NCBI GenBank assembly: GCA_020354595.1
Contig: CP070650.1
Span: 2,620,237-2,630,388, forward strand
Direction: 5' to 3'
Length of the DNA stretch: 10,152 nucleotides
DNA from: Myxococcales bacterium
GTDB taxonomy: Bacteria; Myxococcota_A; Polyangia; Polyangiales; Houyiibacteriaceae
Shown: positions 1-8,053 of the stretch, piece after piece
Layout of the letters: each line of letters opens with the position of its first letter
Position numbering within the stretch: the stretch's first letter is position 1
The notes under the pieces: model-generated
What the model saw: only the letters and a program-made list of their open reading frames with translations
The model's database searches: none
What the model was told of the DNA's origin: nothing
Program-made: the position numbers and the translations under genes

Positions 1-399
1 GACATTGCTCACATCGAGAGTGCAGGCGAGCTCAGCATCTTTGCGGCCTCCATCGTCGGCGTTGGGTTCGGCTTCCTTTGGTACAACACGTATCCGGCGC
101 AGGTGTTCATGGGCGACGTTGGATCGCTGGCGTTGGGCGGCGGTCTCGGAGCGCTCGCCGTGCTCACGAAGAACGAGCTCCTTTCGGTCATTCTCGGGGG
201 CATCTTCGTCGTCGAGGCCGTCAGCGTCATCCTCCAGGTCGGCTACTTTCGGACGACCGGCCGGCGCATCTTCTTGATGGCGCCGATCCATCATCACTTC
301 GAGAAGAAGGGCTGGCCCGAGCCGCGGGTGATCGTCCGGTTCTGGATTATCGCGATCATGTTGGCGGTGTTTAGCCTCGCCACGTTGAAGCTGAGGTGA
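1..399 (+). CDS. mraY: MraY, phospho-N-acetylmuramoyl-pentapeptide-transferase (3' part)
   Basis: This is the C-terminal 132 residues of the integral membrane enzyme that transfers phospho-MurNAc-pentapeptide from UDP to undecaprenyl phosphate, making lipid I on the cytoplasmic face of the inner membrane. The reading frame is open from base 1, so the start and roughly the first two thirds of the protein (the family is about 360 residues) lie outside the window. Visible family landmarks are [19 protein letters not shown], with the conserved catalytic-region Asp at fragment residue 39, and the triple-His motif in [14 protein letters not shown] (His 97-99). Hydrophobic segments lie before and after these motifs, and the last one ends just before the C-terminus. 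The TGA stop overlaps the GTG proposed as the murD start, which fits co-transcription with the cluster. An apparent start at 103 is internal to the conserved region and is not the gene start. Identification is secure. Confidence 0.97.
   Translation, partial: DIAHIESAGELSIFAASIVGVGFGFLWYNTYPAQVFMGDVGSLALGGGLGALAVLTKNELLSVILGGIFVVEAVSVILQVGYFRTTGRRIFLMAPIHHHFEKKGWPEPRVIVRFWIIAIMLAVFSLATLKLR
393..398 (+). promoter_or_regulatory. Shine-Dalgarno sequence bearing on the murD start
   Basis: GAGGTG lies inside the end of mraY. It overlaps the GTG at 396, so it cannot serve that codon, but it is well placed for a second in-frame GTG at 402. The true MurD start may therefore be 402, giving a protein two residues shorter (450 aa). 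Confidence 0.45.
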
Positions 400-1754
400 C
401 CGTGGAGCTTTCAGGAAAGAATACGATGGTCGTCGGGCTCGGACAGAGCGGGCTGGCCGTCGTGCGCTTTCTCGTTGCCCAGGGCGCCACCGTGCGGGTC
501 AACGATCAACGGGAGGCTGACACCCTCGGCGAGGCCGCTGTGGAGGCCGAAGCCTTGGGCGCCGAGCTCGTGGTGGGAGGCCATCCGCCGAGCGCGTTCG
601 AGGGTTTGGACCTGATCATGGTGTCGCCCGGCGTCCCGCCGCTACCCGAGCTCGACTTCGCGGAGCAAAGCGGTACGGAGGTCGTGAGCGAGATCGAGCT
701 CGCATCGCGATTCATCGATGCACCCATCGTTGCGGTCACCGGCACGAACGGGAAAAGCACCGTCACGACCTTGATTGGCGAGATGTGCTCGCGGCTCGAA
801 CGCCCGACATTCGTCGGCGGAAACCTCGGGCAGCCGCTCATCGAGGCCGTCGGCACCGATGCCGCGTCCGCGGACGGGCTGATCATTGTCGAGCTTTCGA
901 GCTTCCAGCTCGAGCGGGTCTCACAAATGAGAGCCCACGTCGCCGTTCTTCTGAACCTCAGCCCCGATCACCTCGACCGCTACGCCTCCTTCGAGCACTA
1001 CGCGGCGGCGAAAGCACGCATTTTCGAGCGGCAGGAAGCCGACGACTTCGCCGTTCTTCCCGCCGACGAGCCTGACCTTGGAGAGCTTGTCGAAGATGGG
1101 GCCACCATCGTCCTCTTTGGAGGCCTCCGCGGCGAGGTTCGGGTGGAGGACGGTGCTCTCGTCGACTCGCAAAGCGCGCTCCGGGTGCCCGTGAGTGAGA
1201 TTCGACTCCGGGGCTCGCACAACCTCTCAAACGCCTGTGCCGCGGCACTCGCCGCCCGACTGACGGGCGTGCATGCCGACGACATCGCGAATGTCCTTCG
1301 CGAGTTCGAGGGGCTCGCCCACCGCATGCAGTACGTCCGCGCCGTCGGCGGCGTCGAGTACATCGACGATTCGAAAGCGACCAATGTCGGCGCAGCCGTG
1401 GCCTCGATCGATGGCCTCTCGGGGTCCGGCGGCAAGATCGTCCTCATCGCGGGCGGCGTCGACAAGGGAGGGAGCTATCAGCCACTGCGCGAGCGCATGG
1501 CCGAGGAAGGGAGGGCAGTCGTCGTCCTCGGTGAAGCAGCTCCCCTTTTGGAGCGCGCCTTCGCGGGCTCCTCGGTGGAGCTCCGGCGCGCCAGCTCGAT
1601 GGACGATGCGGTGACGCGTGCCGCCGCAATTGCGCATCCGGGCGACACGGTGCTTCTCGCGCCCGCGTGCTCGAGCTTCGACATGTTTCGCTCGTACGCC
1701 GAGCGCGGCGATGCATTTCAGCAGGCCGTACAAATCCTCGGAGGACAGCCATGA
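396..1754 (+). CDS. murD: MurD, UDP-N-acetylmuramoyl-L-alanine--D-glutamate ligase
   Basis: This cytoplasmic ATP-dependent Mur ligase adds D-glutamate to UDP-MurNAc-L-Ala. At 452 residues it is close to the usual MurD length (438 in E. coli). An N-terminal Rossmann-like UDP-binding domain begins [15 protein letters not shown]. The central ATPase domain carries the P-loop GTNGKST at residues 116-122. HRMQ (309-312) and DSKATN (325-330) open the C-terminal domain, which has a MurD-type [20 protein letters not shown] motif near the end; Ser-Phe-Asp and the RGDAF segment are typical of MurD rather than MurC, E or F. The listed GTG at 396 overlaps the mraY stop (GTGA). A second GTG at 402 has a better placed ribosome binding site. 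The stop overlaps the ftsW start by 4 nt (ATGA), implying translational coupling. All key motifs are intact. Confidence 0.97.
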   Translation: MTVELSGKNTMVVGLGQSGLAVVRFLVAQGATVRVNDQREADTLGEAAVEAEALGAELVVGGHPPSAFEGLDLIMVSPGVPPLPELDFAEQSGTEVVSEIELASRFIDAPIVAVTGTNGKSTVTTLIGEMCSRLERPTFVGGNLGQPLIEAVGTDAASADGLIIVELSSFQLERVSQMRAHVAVLLNLSPDHLDRYASFEHYAAAKARIFERQEADDFAVLPADEPDLGELVEDGATIVLFGGLRGEVRVEDGALVDSQSALRVPVSEIRLRGSHNLSNACAAALAARLTGVHADDIANVLREFEGLAHRMQYVRAVGGVEYIDDSKATNVGAAVASIDGLSGSGGKIVLIAGGVDKGGSYQPLRERMAEEGRAVVVLGEAAPLLERAFAGSSVELRRASSMDDAVTRAAAIAHPGDTVLLAPACSSFDMFRSYAERGDAFQQAVQILGGQP

Positions 1755-2950
1755 CACGTTCCTCGAAACCCGTACCTCCAATCGAGCCCGGCCCGGTCGA
1801 CGTCAGCCTGGCGGCGACGCTCATCGGACTGATCGCGTTTGGCGTCGTGATGGTCTACAGCGCGAGCGCCGTCTATGCGGGCAACATGTTTGGCAACGGG
1901 TACCATTTCCTCGTTCGTCAGACCGTCTTCGCTCTGCTCGCGTTGGTCGTTCTCGCCGTCTTCACCCGCATCAAGATCGATTGGCTCCGGGCCTCGACCT
2001 ATCCGGTCCTGCTGATCGGCGTCCTATTGATGCTTGCGGTGGCGCTCGGTTTCGGGCGGAGCGCGGGTGGCGCAACCAGGTGGCTCGCGGTCGGACCGGT
2101 CAACGTGCAGCCGGCCGAGCTCGCGAAGCTCGCGATGATCATGTGGCTCGCCCACTCGCTTGCAAAGAAAGCGCACCGGGTTCGAACGTTCTCGATCGGC
2201 TTCCTGCCGCACGTCATCGTGGCGGTCCTCCTGATGCTGCTCTGCCTCGCCCAACCCGACTTTGGCAGCGCCGTGATGATCGCGCTCCTGACCTTCGTGG
2301 TGCTGTTCGCGGCAGGAGCCAGAGCCGGCTACCTGCTCGGCGGCGTCTTGTTGGCCCTTCCGATCGGTTACGCGGCGATCGCCTCCTCGCCGTACCGCAT
2401 GCGCCGCATCATGGCGTTCCTCGAACCGTTCGAGCACCGTCAAGGCGCCGGCTACCAGATCACCGAGTCCCTCATGAGCTTCGGCTCTGGAGGGTGGACA
2501 GGTGTCGGCCTTGGCGATGGGCGCCAGAAGCTTCTCTTTCTGCCCGAAGCGCACACCGATTTCATCAGCGCGATCGTCGGCGAGGAGCTCGGCTTCATTG
2601 GGGTTGTGCTCTTGTGCGGAGCATTCGCTTGGGTCGTCCTTCGGGGCCTGCGCGCGGCTTGGCGAGTGCAGGACGAGTACGCCGGTTACCTCGCCGCGGG
2701 CATGACTCTCTTCATCGGGCTTCAGGCCTTCACGAACCTGGCAGTGGCGACGGGGCTTGTCCCGACCAAAGGGCTTGCGCTGCCGTTCGTGAGCTACGGG
2801 GGTTCCTCGCTACTCGTGAACGCCGCGGCGGCCGGCATCATTCTCAACGTATCCCGGTTCGGCGTGTCGACGCCGAAGGAGGCCCCTGCGACCAAGAAGC
2901 GCAAGAAGCCGCGGCCGACGCTTCGAGCGGCGACGGGAGGTGCGCGATGA
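1751..2950 (+). CDS. ftsW: FtsW, septal peptidoglycan glycosyltransferase (SEDS family)
   Basis: This is a 399-residue polytopic inner membrane protein of the SEDS family, which polymerises lipid II into glycan strands at the septum together with its class B penicillin-binding protein. About ten hydrophobic segments can be read, beginning at residues 19-37. Family motifs include YSAS near residue 36, RWL..GPVNVQPAELAKLA, QPDFGSAVMI, GYQITESLMSFGSGGWTGVG, and LPEAHTDFISAIVGEELG, whose Asp270 corresponds to the essential SEDS aspartate. PFVSYGGSSLLVN follows near the C-terminus. The cytoplasmic tail is basic (KKRKKPRP). FtsW rather than RodA is chosen from the position between murD and murG. 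ATG 1751 is preferred over upstream in-frame codons because GGAGG at 1740-1744 precedes it by 6 nt and it overlaps the murD stop as ATGA. The stop overlaps murG in the same way. Confidence 0.95.
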   Translation: MTRSSKPVPPIEPGPVDVSLAATLIGLIAFGVVMVYSASAVYAGNMFGNGYHFLVRQTVFALLALVVLAVFTRIKIDWLRASTYPVLLIGVLLMLAVALGFGRSAGGATRWLAVGPVNVQPAELAKLAMIMWLAHSLAKKAHRVRTFSIGFLPHVIVAVLLMLLCLAQPDFGSAVMIALLTFVVLFAAGARAGYLLGGVLLALPIGYAAIASSPYRMRRIMAFLEPFEHRQGAGYQITESLMSFGSGGWTGVGLGDGRQKLLFLPEAHTDFISAIVGEELGFIGVVLLCGAFAWVVLRGLRAAWRVQDEYAGYLAAGMTLFIGLQAFTNLAVATGLVPTKGLALPFVSYGGSSLLVNAAAAGIILNVSRFGVSTPKEAPATKKRKKPRPTLRAATGGAR

Positions 2951-4221
2951 TCCAACGCATCATGGTGGCTGGCGGCGGGACCGGCGGACATTTGTTTCCC
3001 GGCCTCGCCGTCGTCGAAGAGCTCCGACGCCGTGTCCCCGAGCTCGAGGTCCGATTCGTGGGCACTGCGCGCGGTATCGAAGCGCGCATCCTTCCCGAGC
3101 GCGGAGAAGAGCTCGATCTTCTCAAAGTCACCCCGCTCAAGGGCCAAGGCGTGGGCGCGCGGCTCAAGAGCGTGACGCGCATTCCCACGGCCATGAGGGA
3201 AGCTTCGGGTCTCATGCGGGCGTTCGAGCCGGACCTCGTGCTCGGGGTCGGTGGGTACGCATCGGGACCGGTGCTGCTCGCGGCCTCGCTTTCGCGACGG
3301 CCGACTGCGGTCCTCGAGCAGAACGCCTACGTGGGAATGACCAACCGAATCCTCTCGCGGTTCATCGACCGGGCATACATTTCGTTCGAGCAGACCGAAG
3401 CCGTGTTCGGAAAGAGCAAGTCGCGACTCACTGGCAATCCCGTTCGCCACGACTTCGTCGAGCATGCTCGCCTTGCGCTCGCCGATCCGGAAGGGTTCGA
3501 GTCGCGCGCGCGTACGGTACTCATTCTCGGCGGTTCGCAAGGCGCGCGGAAGCTCAACGAAGACATTCCGCGCGCCTTGGCGCACGCGGGTGTCGCGGGT
3601 CGAGGCCTCCAGGTGCTTCATCAGACGGGCGAGTCGATGCGCGACGAGGTCGAAGCCACCTATGAAGAGCTCGGCATCCCGGCGAAGGTCGTGACCTTCA
3701 TCGACGACATGGCTCGTGCGTACTCGAATGCCGCACTGGTCGTCGCTCGGGCCGGCGCGACCACATTGGCAGAGCTGTGCGCGATCGGTCGCCCATCGAT
3801 CCTGGTTCCGTTCCCGTTTGCGGCCGACGACCATCAAGCGAAGAACGCGCAAGCGCTAGAAGCGCAGGGCGCATCGATCTGCATTCGCGAATCGGAGCTC
3901 GCGGTCGAGGAGCTCGGCGACCTCGTCGGCGGCCTTCTCGATGACCCAGCGAGGAGGCAGGCGATGGCTCGAGCTGCGCGAGAGCATGGCAGGCCCGACG
4001 CGGCGGCGGCGATTGTCGACGACATTCTCGGCTGGCTCGGCGGCGCAGAGCCGCTGGAGGAGCCTATGGCCACGCCACGGAGCGGGTCTCCCGGCGGAGC
4101 TCCGTACCGCGGACTCGGGGCCGCGCCGGTTCTGCGGTTCGGCGGTCCTGAGCTCGGCATGCGAGCCCCCGCGCATCGCCCACGTCGACCAGTTGTCGTC
4201 GACGGGGCTGTGTGGGAGTAA
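2947..4221 (+). CDS. murG: MurG, lipid II-forming N-acetylglucosaminyltransferase, with C-terminal extension
   Basis: This peripheral inner-membrane GT-B glycosyltransferase transfers GlcNAc from UDP-GlcNAc to lipid I, giving lipid II. The N-terminal glycine loop GGGTGGH (residues 9-15, with the conserved His15), LGVGGYASGP, the EQNAYVGMTNRIL segment and the second glycine loop GGSQGARKLN are all present. The donor-binding region RAGATTLAEL (268-277) leads to PFPFAADDHQAKNA, with the conserved Gln297. The normal fold ends near residue 366 (DDILGWLGG), but the frame continues for 58 more residues to a total of 424, against 355 in E. coli. This tail is rich in Pro, Gly and Arg, shows no domain I recognise, and has about 16 of 58 codons ending in A or T. 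GGGAGG at 2935-2940 supports ATG 2947, which overlaps the ftsW stop by 4 nt. A longer upstream reading of this frame is a shadow over ftsW. Confidence 0.96.
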   Translation: MIQRIMVAGGGTGGHLFPGLAVVEELRRRVPELEVRFVGTARGIEARILPERGEELDLLKVTPLKGQGVGARLKSVTRIPTAMREASGLMRAFEPDLVLGVGGYASGPVLLAASLSRRPTAVLEQNAYVGMTNRILSRFIDRAYISFEQTEAVFGKSKSRLTGNPVRHDFVEHARLALADPEGFESRARTVLILGGSQGARKLNEDIPRALAHAGVAGRGLQVLHQTGESMRDEVEATYEELGIPAKVVTFIDDMARAYSNAALVVARAGATTLAELCAIGRPSILVPFPFAADDHQAKNAQALEAQGASICIRESELAVEELGDLVGGLLDDPARRQAMARAAREHGRPDAAAAIVDDILGWLGGAEPLEEPMATPRSGSPGGAPYRGLGAAPVLRFGGPELGMRAPAHRPRRPVVVDGAVWE

Positions 4222-4227
4222 GCGACC

Positions 4228-5601
4228 ATGTTTCGCGGCAGGATTCGGTCGATTCATTTCGTAGGCGTGGGCGGCGTCGGGATGAGTGGCATTGCCGAGG
4301 TGCTGCTCGACTCGGGTTTCGACGTCACCGGATCGGACCTCCGCGAAAACGACTACACTCGGCGGCTCGCCGACAAGGGCGCCCAGATCTTCGTCGGCCA
4401 CGAGGCAGACAACGTCGCGAGCGCCGATGTCGTGGTGTTCTCATCCGCAGTTCCAGCAACGAACCCCGAGCTGGTCGAGGCGCGTCGGGCGGGGGTGCCC
4501 GTCATTCCCCGCGCGGAGATGCTCGGTGAGCTGATGCGGCTCAAGGACGGCATCGCGATCGCCGGTTCTCACGGCAAGACGACGACAACGTCTCTAGTCG
4601 CGACCGTTCTCAGAGGCGCGGGTCTCGATCCCACCGTCGTCATTGGCGGAAAGCTGAATGCGCTCGGCTCCGGCGCGGCGACGGGCGCCGGCGACCTGCT
4701 GGTCGCGGAGGCCGACGAGTCCGACGGGTCCTTCCTGCACCTCATTCCGTCGATCGCGGTAATCACAAACATCGACCCCGAGCATCTCGACCACTACGGA
4801 AGCCTCGACGGTGTGAAGGAGGCGTTCATCGGTTTCGCCAATCGCGTTCCTTTCTACGGGTTGGTGGTGGCGTGCCTGGATCACCCGAACGTGCAGGACA
4901 TCCTGCCAAAGCTCGACAAGCGTATCGTTACCTATGGATTCTCCGCGCAGGCCGACTATCGGGCCCGCAACCCGGTCTTCTCGGGGCTCTCGGTCGGCTT
5001 CGACGTCGAGCACCACGGAAAGAGCCTCGGGAAGTTCGAGGTTCGGATGCCTGGTGCTCACAACGTCTTGAACGCGTTGGCAACCATCGCAGTCGCAGAC
5101 GAGCTTCGCGTCGACCACGATCAAGTCCGCTCCGCCCTGCGGAGCTTCGAGGGTGTGCAGCGCCGGTTTTCGGTCGTTGGGGAAGAAGCTGGAGTCACCG
5201 TCATCGATGACTACGGCCATCATCCCGCGGAGGTCGAGGTCACCCTCGAGGCAGCCCAGCGCGCCTACGGCCAGCGCATCGTGGTGGCCTTCCAGCCGCA
5301 TCGTTATACGAGGACGCGTGACCTATTCGACGAGCTCACGCGCGCGTTCAATCGGGCCGATGTTCTATTCTTGACCGAGGTCTACGCGGCGGGCGAAAAA
5401 CCAATCGAGGGGGCCGACGCGCGTCGACTGGCCGATGCGATTCGCGCACACGGGCATCGGGATGTGACCTTGGTGGAAGACCGCAAAGACTTGGCAGAGG
5501 CGATTGGCGCGCGGGTTCGGCGCGGGGACGCGGTGATCACGCTCGGCGCCGGGGACATCACGAAGACGGGTGCGGAGCTCCTCGAGGTGCTCGGGCGATG
5601 A
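4228..5601 (+). CDS. murC: MurC, UDP-N-acetylmuramate--L-alanine ligase
   Basis: This cytoplasmic Mur ligase uses ATP to attach L-alanine to UDP-MurNAc, the first amino acid of the stem peptide. Its 457 residues are close to the typical length (491 in E. coli). It begins with a dinucleotide-fold-like [17 protein letters not shown], followed by the P-loop GSHGKTTTT (from residue 113), [12 protein letters not shown], and [13 protein letters not shown] with conserved metal and substrate ligands. HNVLNALA is next, then the MurC hallmark [10 protein letters not shown] (327-336) and FQPHRYTRT. The last two separate it from MurD, MurE and MurF. The start is ATG 4228, 6 nt after the murG stop, with GGGAG at 4214-4218 overlapping the end of murG. 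The stop overlaps the ftsQ ATG (ATGA), so MurB and Ddl are not encoded between them, unlike many proteobacterial clusters. No sign of a MurC-MurB fusion is visible: the length is that of MurC alone. Confidence 0.97.
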   Translation: MFRGRIRSIHFVGVGGVGMSGIAEVLLDSGFDVTGSDLRENDYTRRLADKGAQIFVGHEADNVASADVVVFSSAVPATNPELVEARRAGVPVIPRAEMLGELMRLKDGIAIAGSHGKTTTTSLVATVLRGAGLDPTVVIGGKLNALGSGAATGAGDLLVAEADESDGSFLHLIPSIAVITNIDPEHLDHYGSLDGVKEAFIGFANRVPFYGLVVACLDHPNVQDILPKLDKRIVTYGFSAQADYRARNPVFSGLSVGFDVEHHGKSLGKFEVRMPGAHNVLNALATIAVADELRVDHDQVRSALRSFEGVQRRFSVVGEEAGVTVIDDYGHHPAEVEVTLEAAQRAYGQRIVVAFQPHRYTRTRDLFDELTRAFNRADVLFLTEVYAAGEKPIEGADARRLADAIRAHGHRDVTLVEDRKDLAEAIGARVRRGDAVITLGAGDITKTGAELLEVLGR

Positions 5602-6680
5602 ACCGCCGGCGGGCCCCATCGGCAGCCCGGAAAAAGCCGGCGCGCAAGAAGCCGATTCGAAGAAAGACAGTGCAGAAGAAGGCGGCCCGGAAGCGACCTG
5701 CGCGCAAGAATGCGCCCGCCAAGAAGTCCGCTCCGAAAAAGGCCGCCCGTAGGACGGCGCCCAAGCGGACGCCCCAGAAGAAGGTCGCGCGGGCGAAAGA
5801 CGCCACGGGCCGCGCCCAGAATCGGCGACGGCCGGTCCCCAAGAAGCCGCGGCAGACGAAACCCAAGAGGAGTTGGCGGGAGCGGGCCGCCGCCGCCCGC
5901 GAAGGGCTCGGCGGCTGGGCGGTTCGCCATCGCGGACGCGTCCGCCGCGCTGCCCAGGTCGGGCTCATCGGCCTCGCGATGGCGGCGCTCGGCTGGGTCG
6001 GCAACCAGACCGTCGGCTATGCGCACTCAGCCGAGGCGTTCGCCATTCGCGAGATCGAGATCGAAGGGAACACCTACCTCAAGGACATCGACGTCCGCAG
6101 GGCGGCTCGTCTGCAGATAGGCTCAAACATCTTCGAGGTTTCAGCCGAAGAAGCTCGGAATCATTTGCTTCAGCACCCTTGGGTCGATGACGCCACGGTC
6201 GTTCGGAGGCTTCCGGGACGCGTCCGTATCCAGGTGATCGAGCGAAAGCCGGTGGCGTTGGTCGCCCTCGACCACCTCTATCTCGTCAGCGACGAGGGCG
6301 CCGTCTTCAAGCGGCTCGGGGTTGACGACCCGGTCGATCTGCCGGTGATCACGGGCATCGCGTCGGAGCGTTTCTACGACGACCTGGACTATCGGACCGA
6401 GGTCTTGCTCGGCTCGATGGCGCTCCTGCAGGACTACGAGGGTGCCGGCCTCGCCAAACGGGAGCCGGTTTCAGAAATTCATTTCGACGGGGCGAACGGC
6501 ATCGAGCTCTTCATCGGAGACGACGGCATGAACGTACGGCTCGGCAACGGCCAACACCGGCAGAAGCTCCGCCGGCTTCGCCGCGTCCTCGAACGTCTGG
6601 CCGCAGAGAAAACGCGACCTTCCTACGTATACCTCGACAACGTTCGAAGTCCCGAGCGCGTCACCGTCCGACTCCCCTGA
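5598..6680 (+). CDS. ftsQ: FtsQ, POTRA-domain divisome protein with a histone-like basic tail
   Basis: FtsQ/DivIB is a bitopic inner membrane protein that, with FtsB and FtsL, links early and late division proteins. In this 360-residue protein a cytoplasmic segment (about 1-117) precedes one transmembrane helix (about 119-137, [15 protein letters not shown]). A periplasmic POTRA domain follows (about 147-217, [20 protein letters not shown] through VIERKPVA), then the FtsQ beta domain to the end ([14 protein letters not shown], a conserved feature). The cytoplasmic tail is exceptional: 43 of the first 100 residues are Lys or Arg and only two are acidic, in Ala/Pro/Lys repeats such as KKPARKKP and [12 protein letters not shown], resembling histone H1 tails. 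E. coli FtsQ is 276 aa with a short cytoplasmic part. The start is supported by GAGGTG at 5584-5589 and an ATGA overlap with murC. No later codon gives a sensible start that keeps the helix intact. Confidence 0.92.
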   Translation: MNRRRAPSAARKKPARKKPIRRKTVQKKAARKRPARKNAPAKKSAPKKAARRTAPKRTPQKKVARAKDATGRAQNRRRPVPKKPRQTKPKRSWRERAAAAREGLGGWAVRHRGRVRRAAQVGLIGLAMAALGWVGNQTVGYAHSAEAFAIREIEIEGNTYLKDIDVRRAARLQIGSNIFEVSAEEARNHLLQHPWVDDATVVRRLPGRVRIQVIERKPVALVALDHLYLVSDEGAVFKRLGVDDPVDLPVITGIASERFYDDLDYRTEVLLGSMALLQDYEGAGLAKREPVSEIHFDGANGIELFIGDDGMNVRLGNGQHRQKLRRLRRVLERLAAEKTRPSYVYLDNVRSPERVTVRLP

Positions 6681-6685
6681 TCGAC

Positions 6686-6776
6686 AAAGGGGTCAGATCC
6701 CTCTTTTGAGGGGTTAATTTCGACGCGGGAAAAAGCGCATTTCACCCCTTTTTTTTCTGCACAAAAGTTGTCCCGC
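6686..6776. repeat. Nested inverted-repeat element between ftsQ and ftsA
   Basis: This AT-richer stretch fills most of the 134-nt gap. AAAGGGGT (6686-6693) is repeated in part as AGGGGT (6709-6714) and occurs inverted as ACCCCTTT (6744-6751). A perfect small hairpin, CCCTC-TTTT-GAGGG, spans 6699-6712. A second inverted pair, GCGGGA (6725-6730) and TCCCGC (6771-6776), interlocks with the first. The GGGGTCAGATCCC core resembles palindromic repeats that I associate from memory with REP/RAYT-type families, but I cannot confirm copies elsewhere. The base pairing is read directly; the repeat-family assignment is inference. Confidence 0.5.
6709..6756 (+). terminator. Possible weak or partial terminator after ftsQ
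   Basis: AGGGGT (6709-6714) can pair with ACCCCT (6744-6749), directly followed by a run of eight T (6749-6756). The loop of 29 nt is long, so termination may be inefficient. It could attenuate transcription into ftsAZ or be a by-product of the repeat element. Confidence 0.3.
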
Positions 6777-6814
6777 CAAAACGCGTTTCGGTATGGGTCA
6801 AACAGAGGCGAGGG

Positions 6815-8044
6815 ATGGCGGAAAACGAGATCATTGCAGGATTGGATCTGGGTACGACGAAGGTCTGCGCGATCGTGGCCGAGCAGTCGGAAGAAGGCCT
6901 AGACATCATCGGGATAGGCTCCGTTCCTTCAAAGGGTTTGAAGAAAGGCGTCGTCGTCAACATCGAATCGACCGTGCAAGCGATTCGCGCTGCGGTCGAA
7001 CAAGCCGAGACGATGGCTGGCGTCGAGATCAATACCGTGTACGCCGGCATCGCGGGAAGTCACGTACGCGGCATGAACCAAGACGGCGTTGCGGCGATCG
7101 CAAACCGCGAGGTCGCCAACGAGGATGTCACACGGGTCCTCGAACAAGCGAAGGCCGTTCCGCTTCCGGGCGACCGCCAAGTGCTCCACGTGCTTCCGCA
7201 GGAATACATCGTCGACGAGCAAGACGGCATCAAGGAGCCGATCGGCATGGCAGGTGTTCGCCTCGAAGCGCGCGTGCACATGGTGACCGCCGCTTCGACC
7301 TGCGTTGCGAACGTGACCAAGTGCGCTGAACGCTGCGGCTTGTTCGTGGAGGAAGTCGTGCTCCAACCGCTCGCAAGCGCGCACGCGGTGCTCAGCAGCG
7401 ACGAGCGGGAGATCGGCGGCGTGCTGATCGACATCGGCGGCGGTACTTCGGACATCATCATCTACGTCGACGGCGCGGTGGTGCACACGAGCTCCATCCC
7501 CATCGGAGGCATCAACCTCACGAGCGATATTGCAACGGGTCTTCGCACGCCGATGGCCGAAGCCGAACGCATCAAGATCAAGTACGGCTGCGCGGCCTCT
7601 CGGATGGTGGACGACGAAGAGACGATCGAGGTGCCTTCGGTCGGGGGAAGGGCGCCTCGCTCGCTACCGCGTCGGGTGCTCTGCGACATCATCGAGCCCC
7701 GCGTAGAGGAAATCTTCGCCGCATGTCGTCACGTGATCGCCGAGACCGGCTACACGGACATGTTGGCCTCGGGAGCGATCGTAACGGGGGGGACGACGCT
7801 CCTCGATGGCTTGCCTGAGCTTGCGGAAGAAGTGCTCGGCCTGCCGGTGCGCCGGGGCGCGCCCACGGGCATCGGCGGACTGATCGACGTCGTGAAGAGC
7901 CCTTCGTACGCGACCGGGGTTGGATTGGTGAAACATGGTGCGGACCAACTCACGGGAACGTCCGCGCCCGAACGCACAGTGGAAGTTACCACGAGCCGGG
8001 GATTCGGTCGCAGGCTTGGCGCGTGGTTCAAAGAGGTTTTTTAG
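6815..8044 (+). CDS. ftsA: FtsA, actin-like FtsZ membrane anchor
   Basis: FtsA is an actin-family ATPase that tethers FtsZ filaments to the cytoplasmic membrane and recruits later divisome proteins. The 409-residue protein starts with the phosphate 1 motif GLDLGTTK (9-16). The FtsA-specific SHS2 (1C) domain follows (VQAIRAAVEQAETMAGVEI, then YAGIAGSHVRG). The phosphate 2 motif DIGGGTSD is at 206-213, and the adenosine-type motif IVTGGTTLLDGL runs from 322. A segment RTPMAEAERIKIKYG and the EVPSVGGRAPRSLPRRVL region are typical of FtsA. The last residues, GFGRRLGAWFKEVF (396-409), form a basic amphipathic helix suited to membrane binding. GAGG at 6805-6808 supports ATG 6815, and no other in-frame start lies nearby upstream. 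It is separated from ftsQ by 134 nt holding a repeat element, but only 9 nt from ftsZ. Resemblance to deltaproteobacterial FtsA is from memory. Confidence 0.97.
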   Translation: MAENEIIAGLDLGTTKVCAIVAEQSEEGLDIIGIGSVPSKGLKKGVVVNIESTVQAIRAAVEQAETMAGVEINTVYAGIAGSHVRGMNQDGVAAIANREVANEDVTRVLEQAKAVPLPGDRQVLHVLPQEYIVDEQDGIKEPIGMAGVRLEARVHMVTAASTCVANVTKCAERCGLFVEEVVLQPLASAHAVLSSDEREIGGVLIDIGGGTSDIIIYVDGAVVHTSSIPIGGINLTSDIATGLRTPMAEAERIKIKYGCAASRMVDDEETIEVPSVGGRAPRSLPRRVLCDIIEPRVEEIFAACRHVIAETGYTDMLASGAIVTGGTTLLDGLPELAEEVLGLPVRRGAPTGIGGLIDVVKSPSYATGVGLVKHGADQLTGTSAPERTVEVTTSRGFGRRLGAWFKEVF

Positions 8045-8048
8045 GAGG
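8043..8048 (+). promoter_or_regulatory. Strong ribosome binding site of ftsZ
   Basis: A full AGGAGG overlaps the ftsA stop codon and lies 5 nt before the ftsZ ATG. This is the strongest such site in the window, which fits the known need for more FtsZ than FtsA (the ratio in this organism is inference). Confidence 0.85.
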
Positions 8049-8053
8049 AATCG

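Noticed and set aside
1618..2946. Upstream extension of the murG frame across ftsW, suggesting an 867-residue protein
   Set aside because: The extension is Arg-rich nonsense in the wrong frame of ftsW; MurG begins at its conserved N-terminus with a good ribosome binding site at 2935-2940.
2794..3852. Long minus-strand open frame (352 codons) opposite ftsW and murG
   Set aside because: It shadows confident genes, has Arg/His-rich low-information content and no family resemblance.
5598..5880. A separate histone H1-like gene fused to ftsQ by error
   Set aside because: The frame is continuous, there is no internal start with a ribosome binding site before the transmembrane helix, and the ATGA overlap with murC supports the long form.
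5382..6026. Minus-strand frame of 214 codons rich in Gly, Leu, Arg and Phe opposite the start of ftsQ
   Set aside because: Its repetitive content is the reverse complement of the Lys/Arg repeat codons in ftsQ, not an independent gene.
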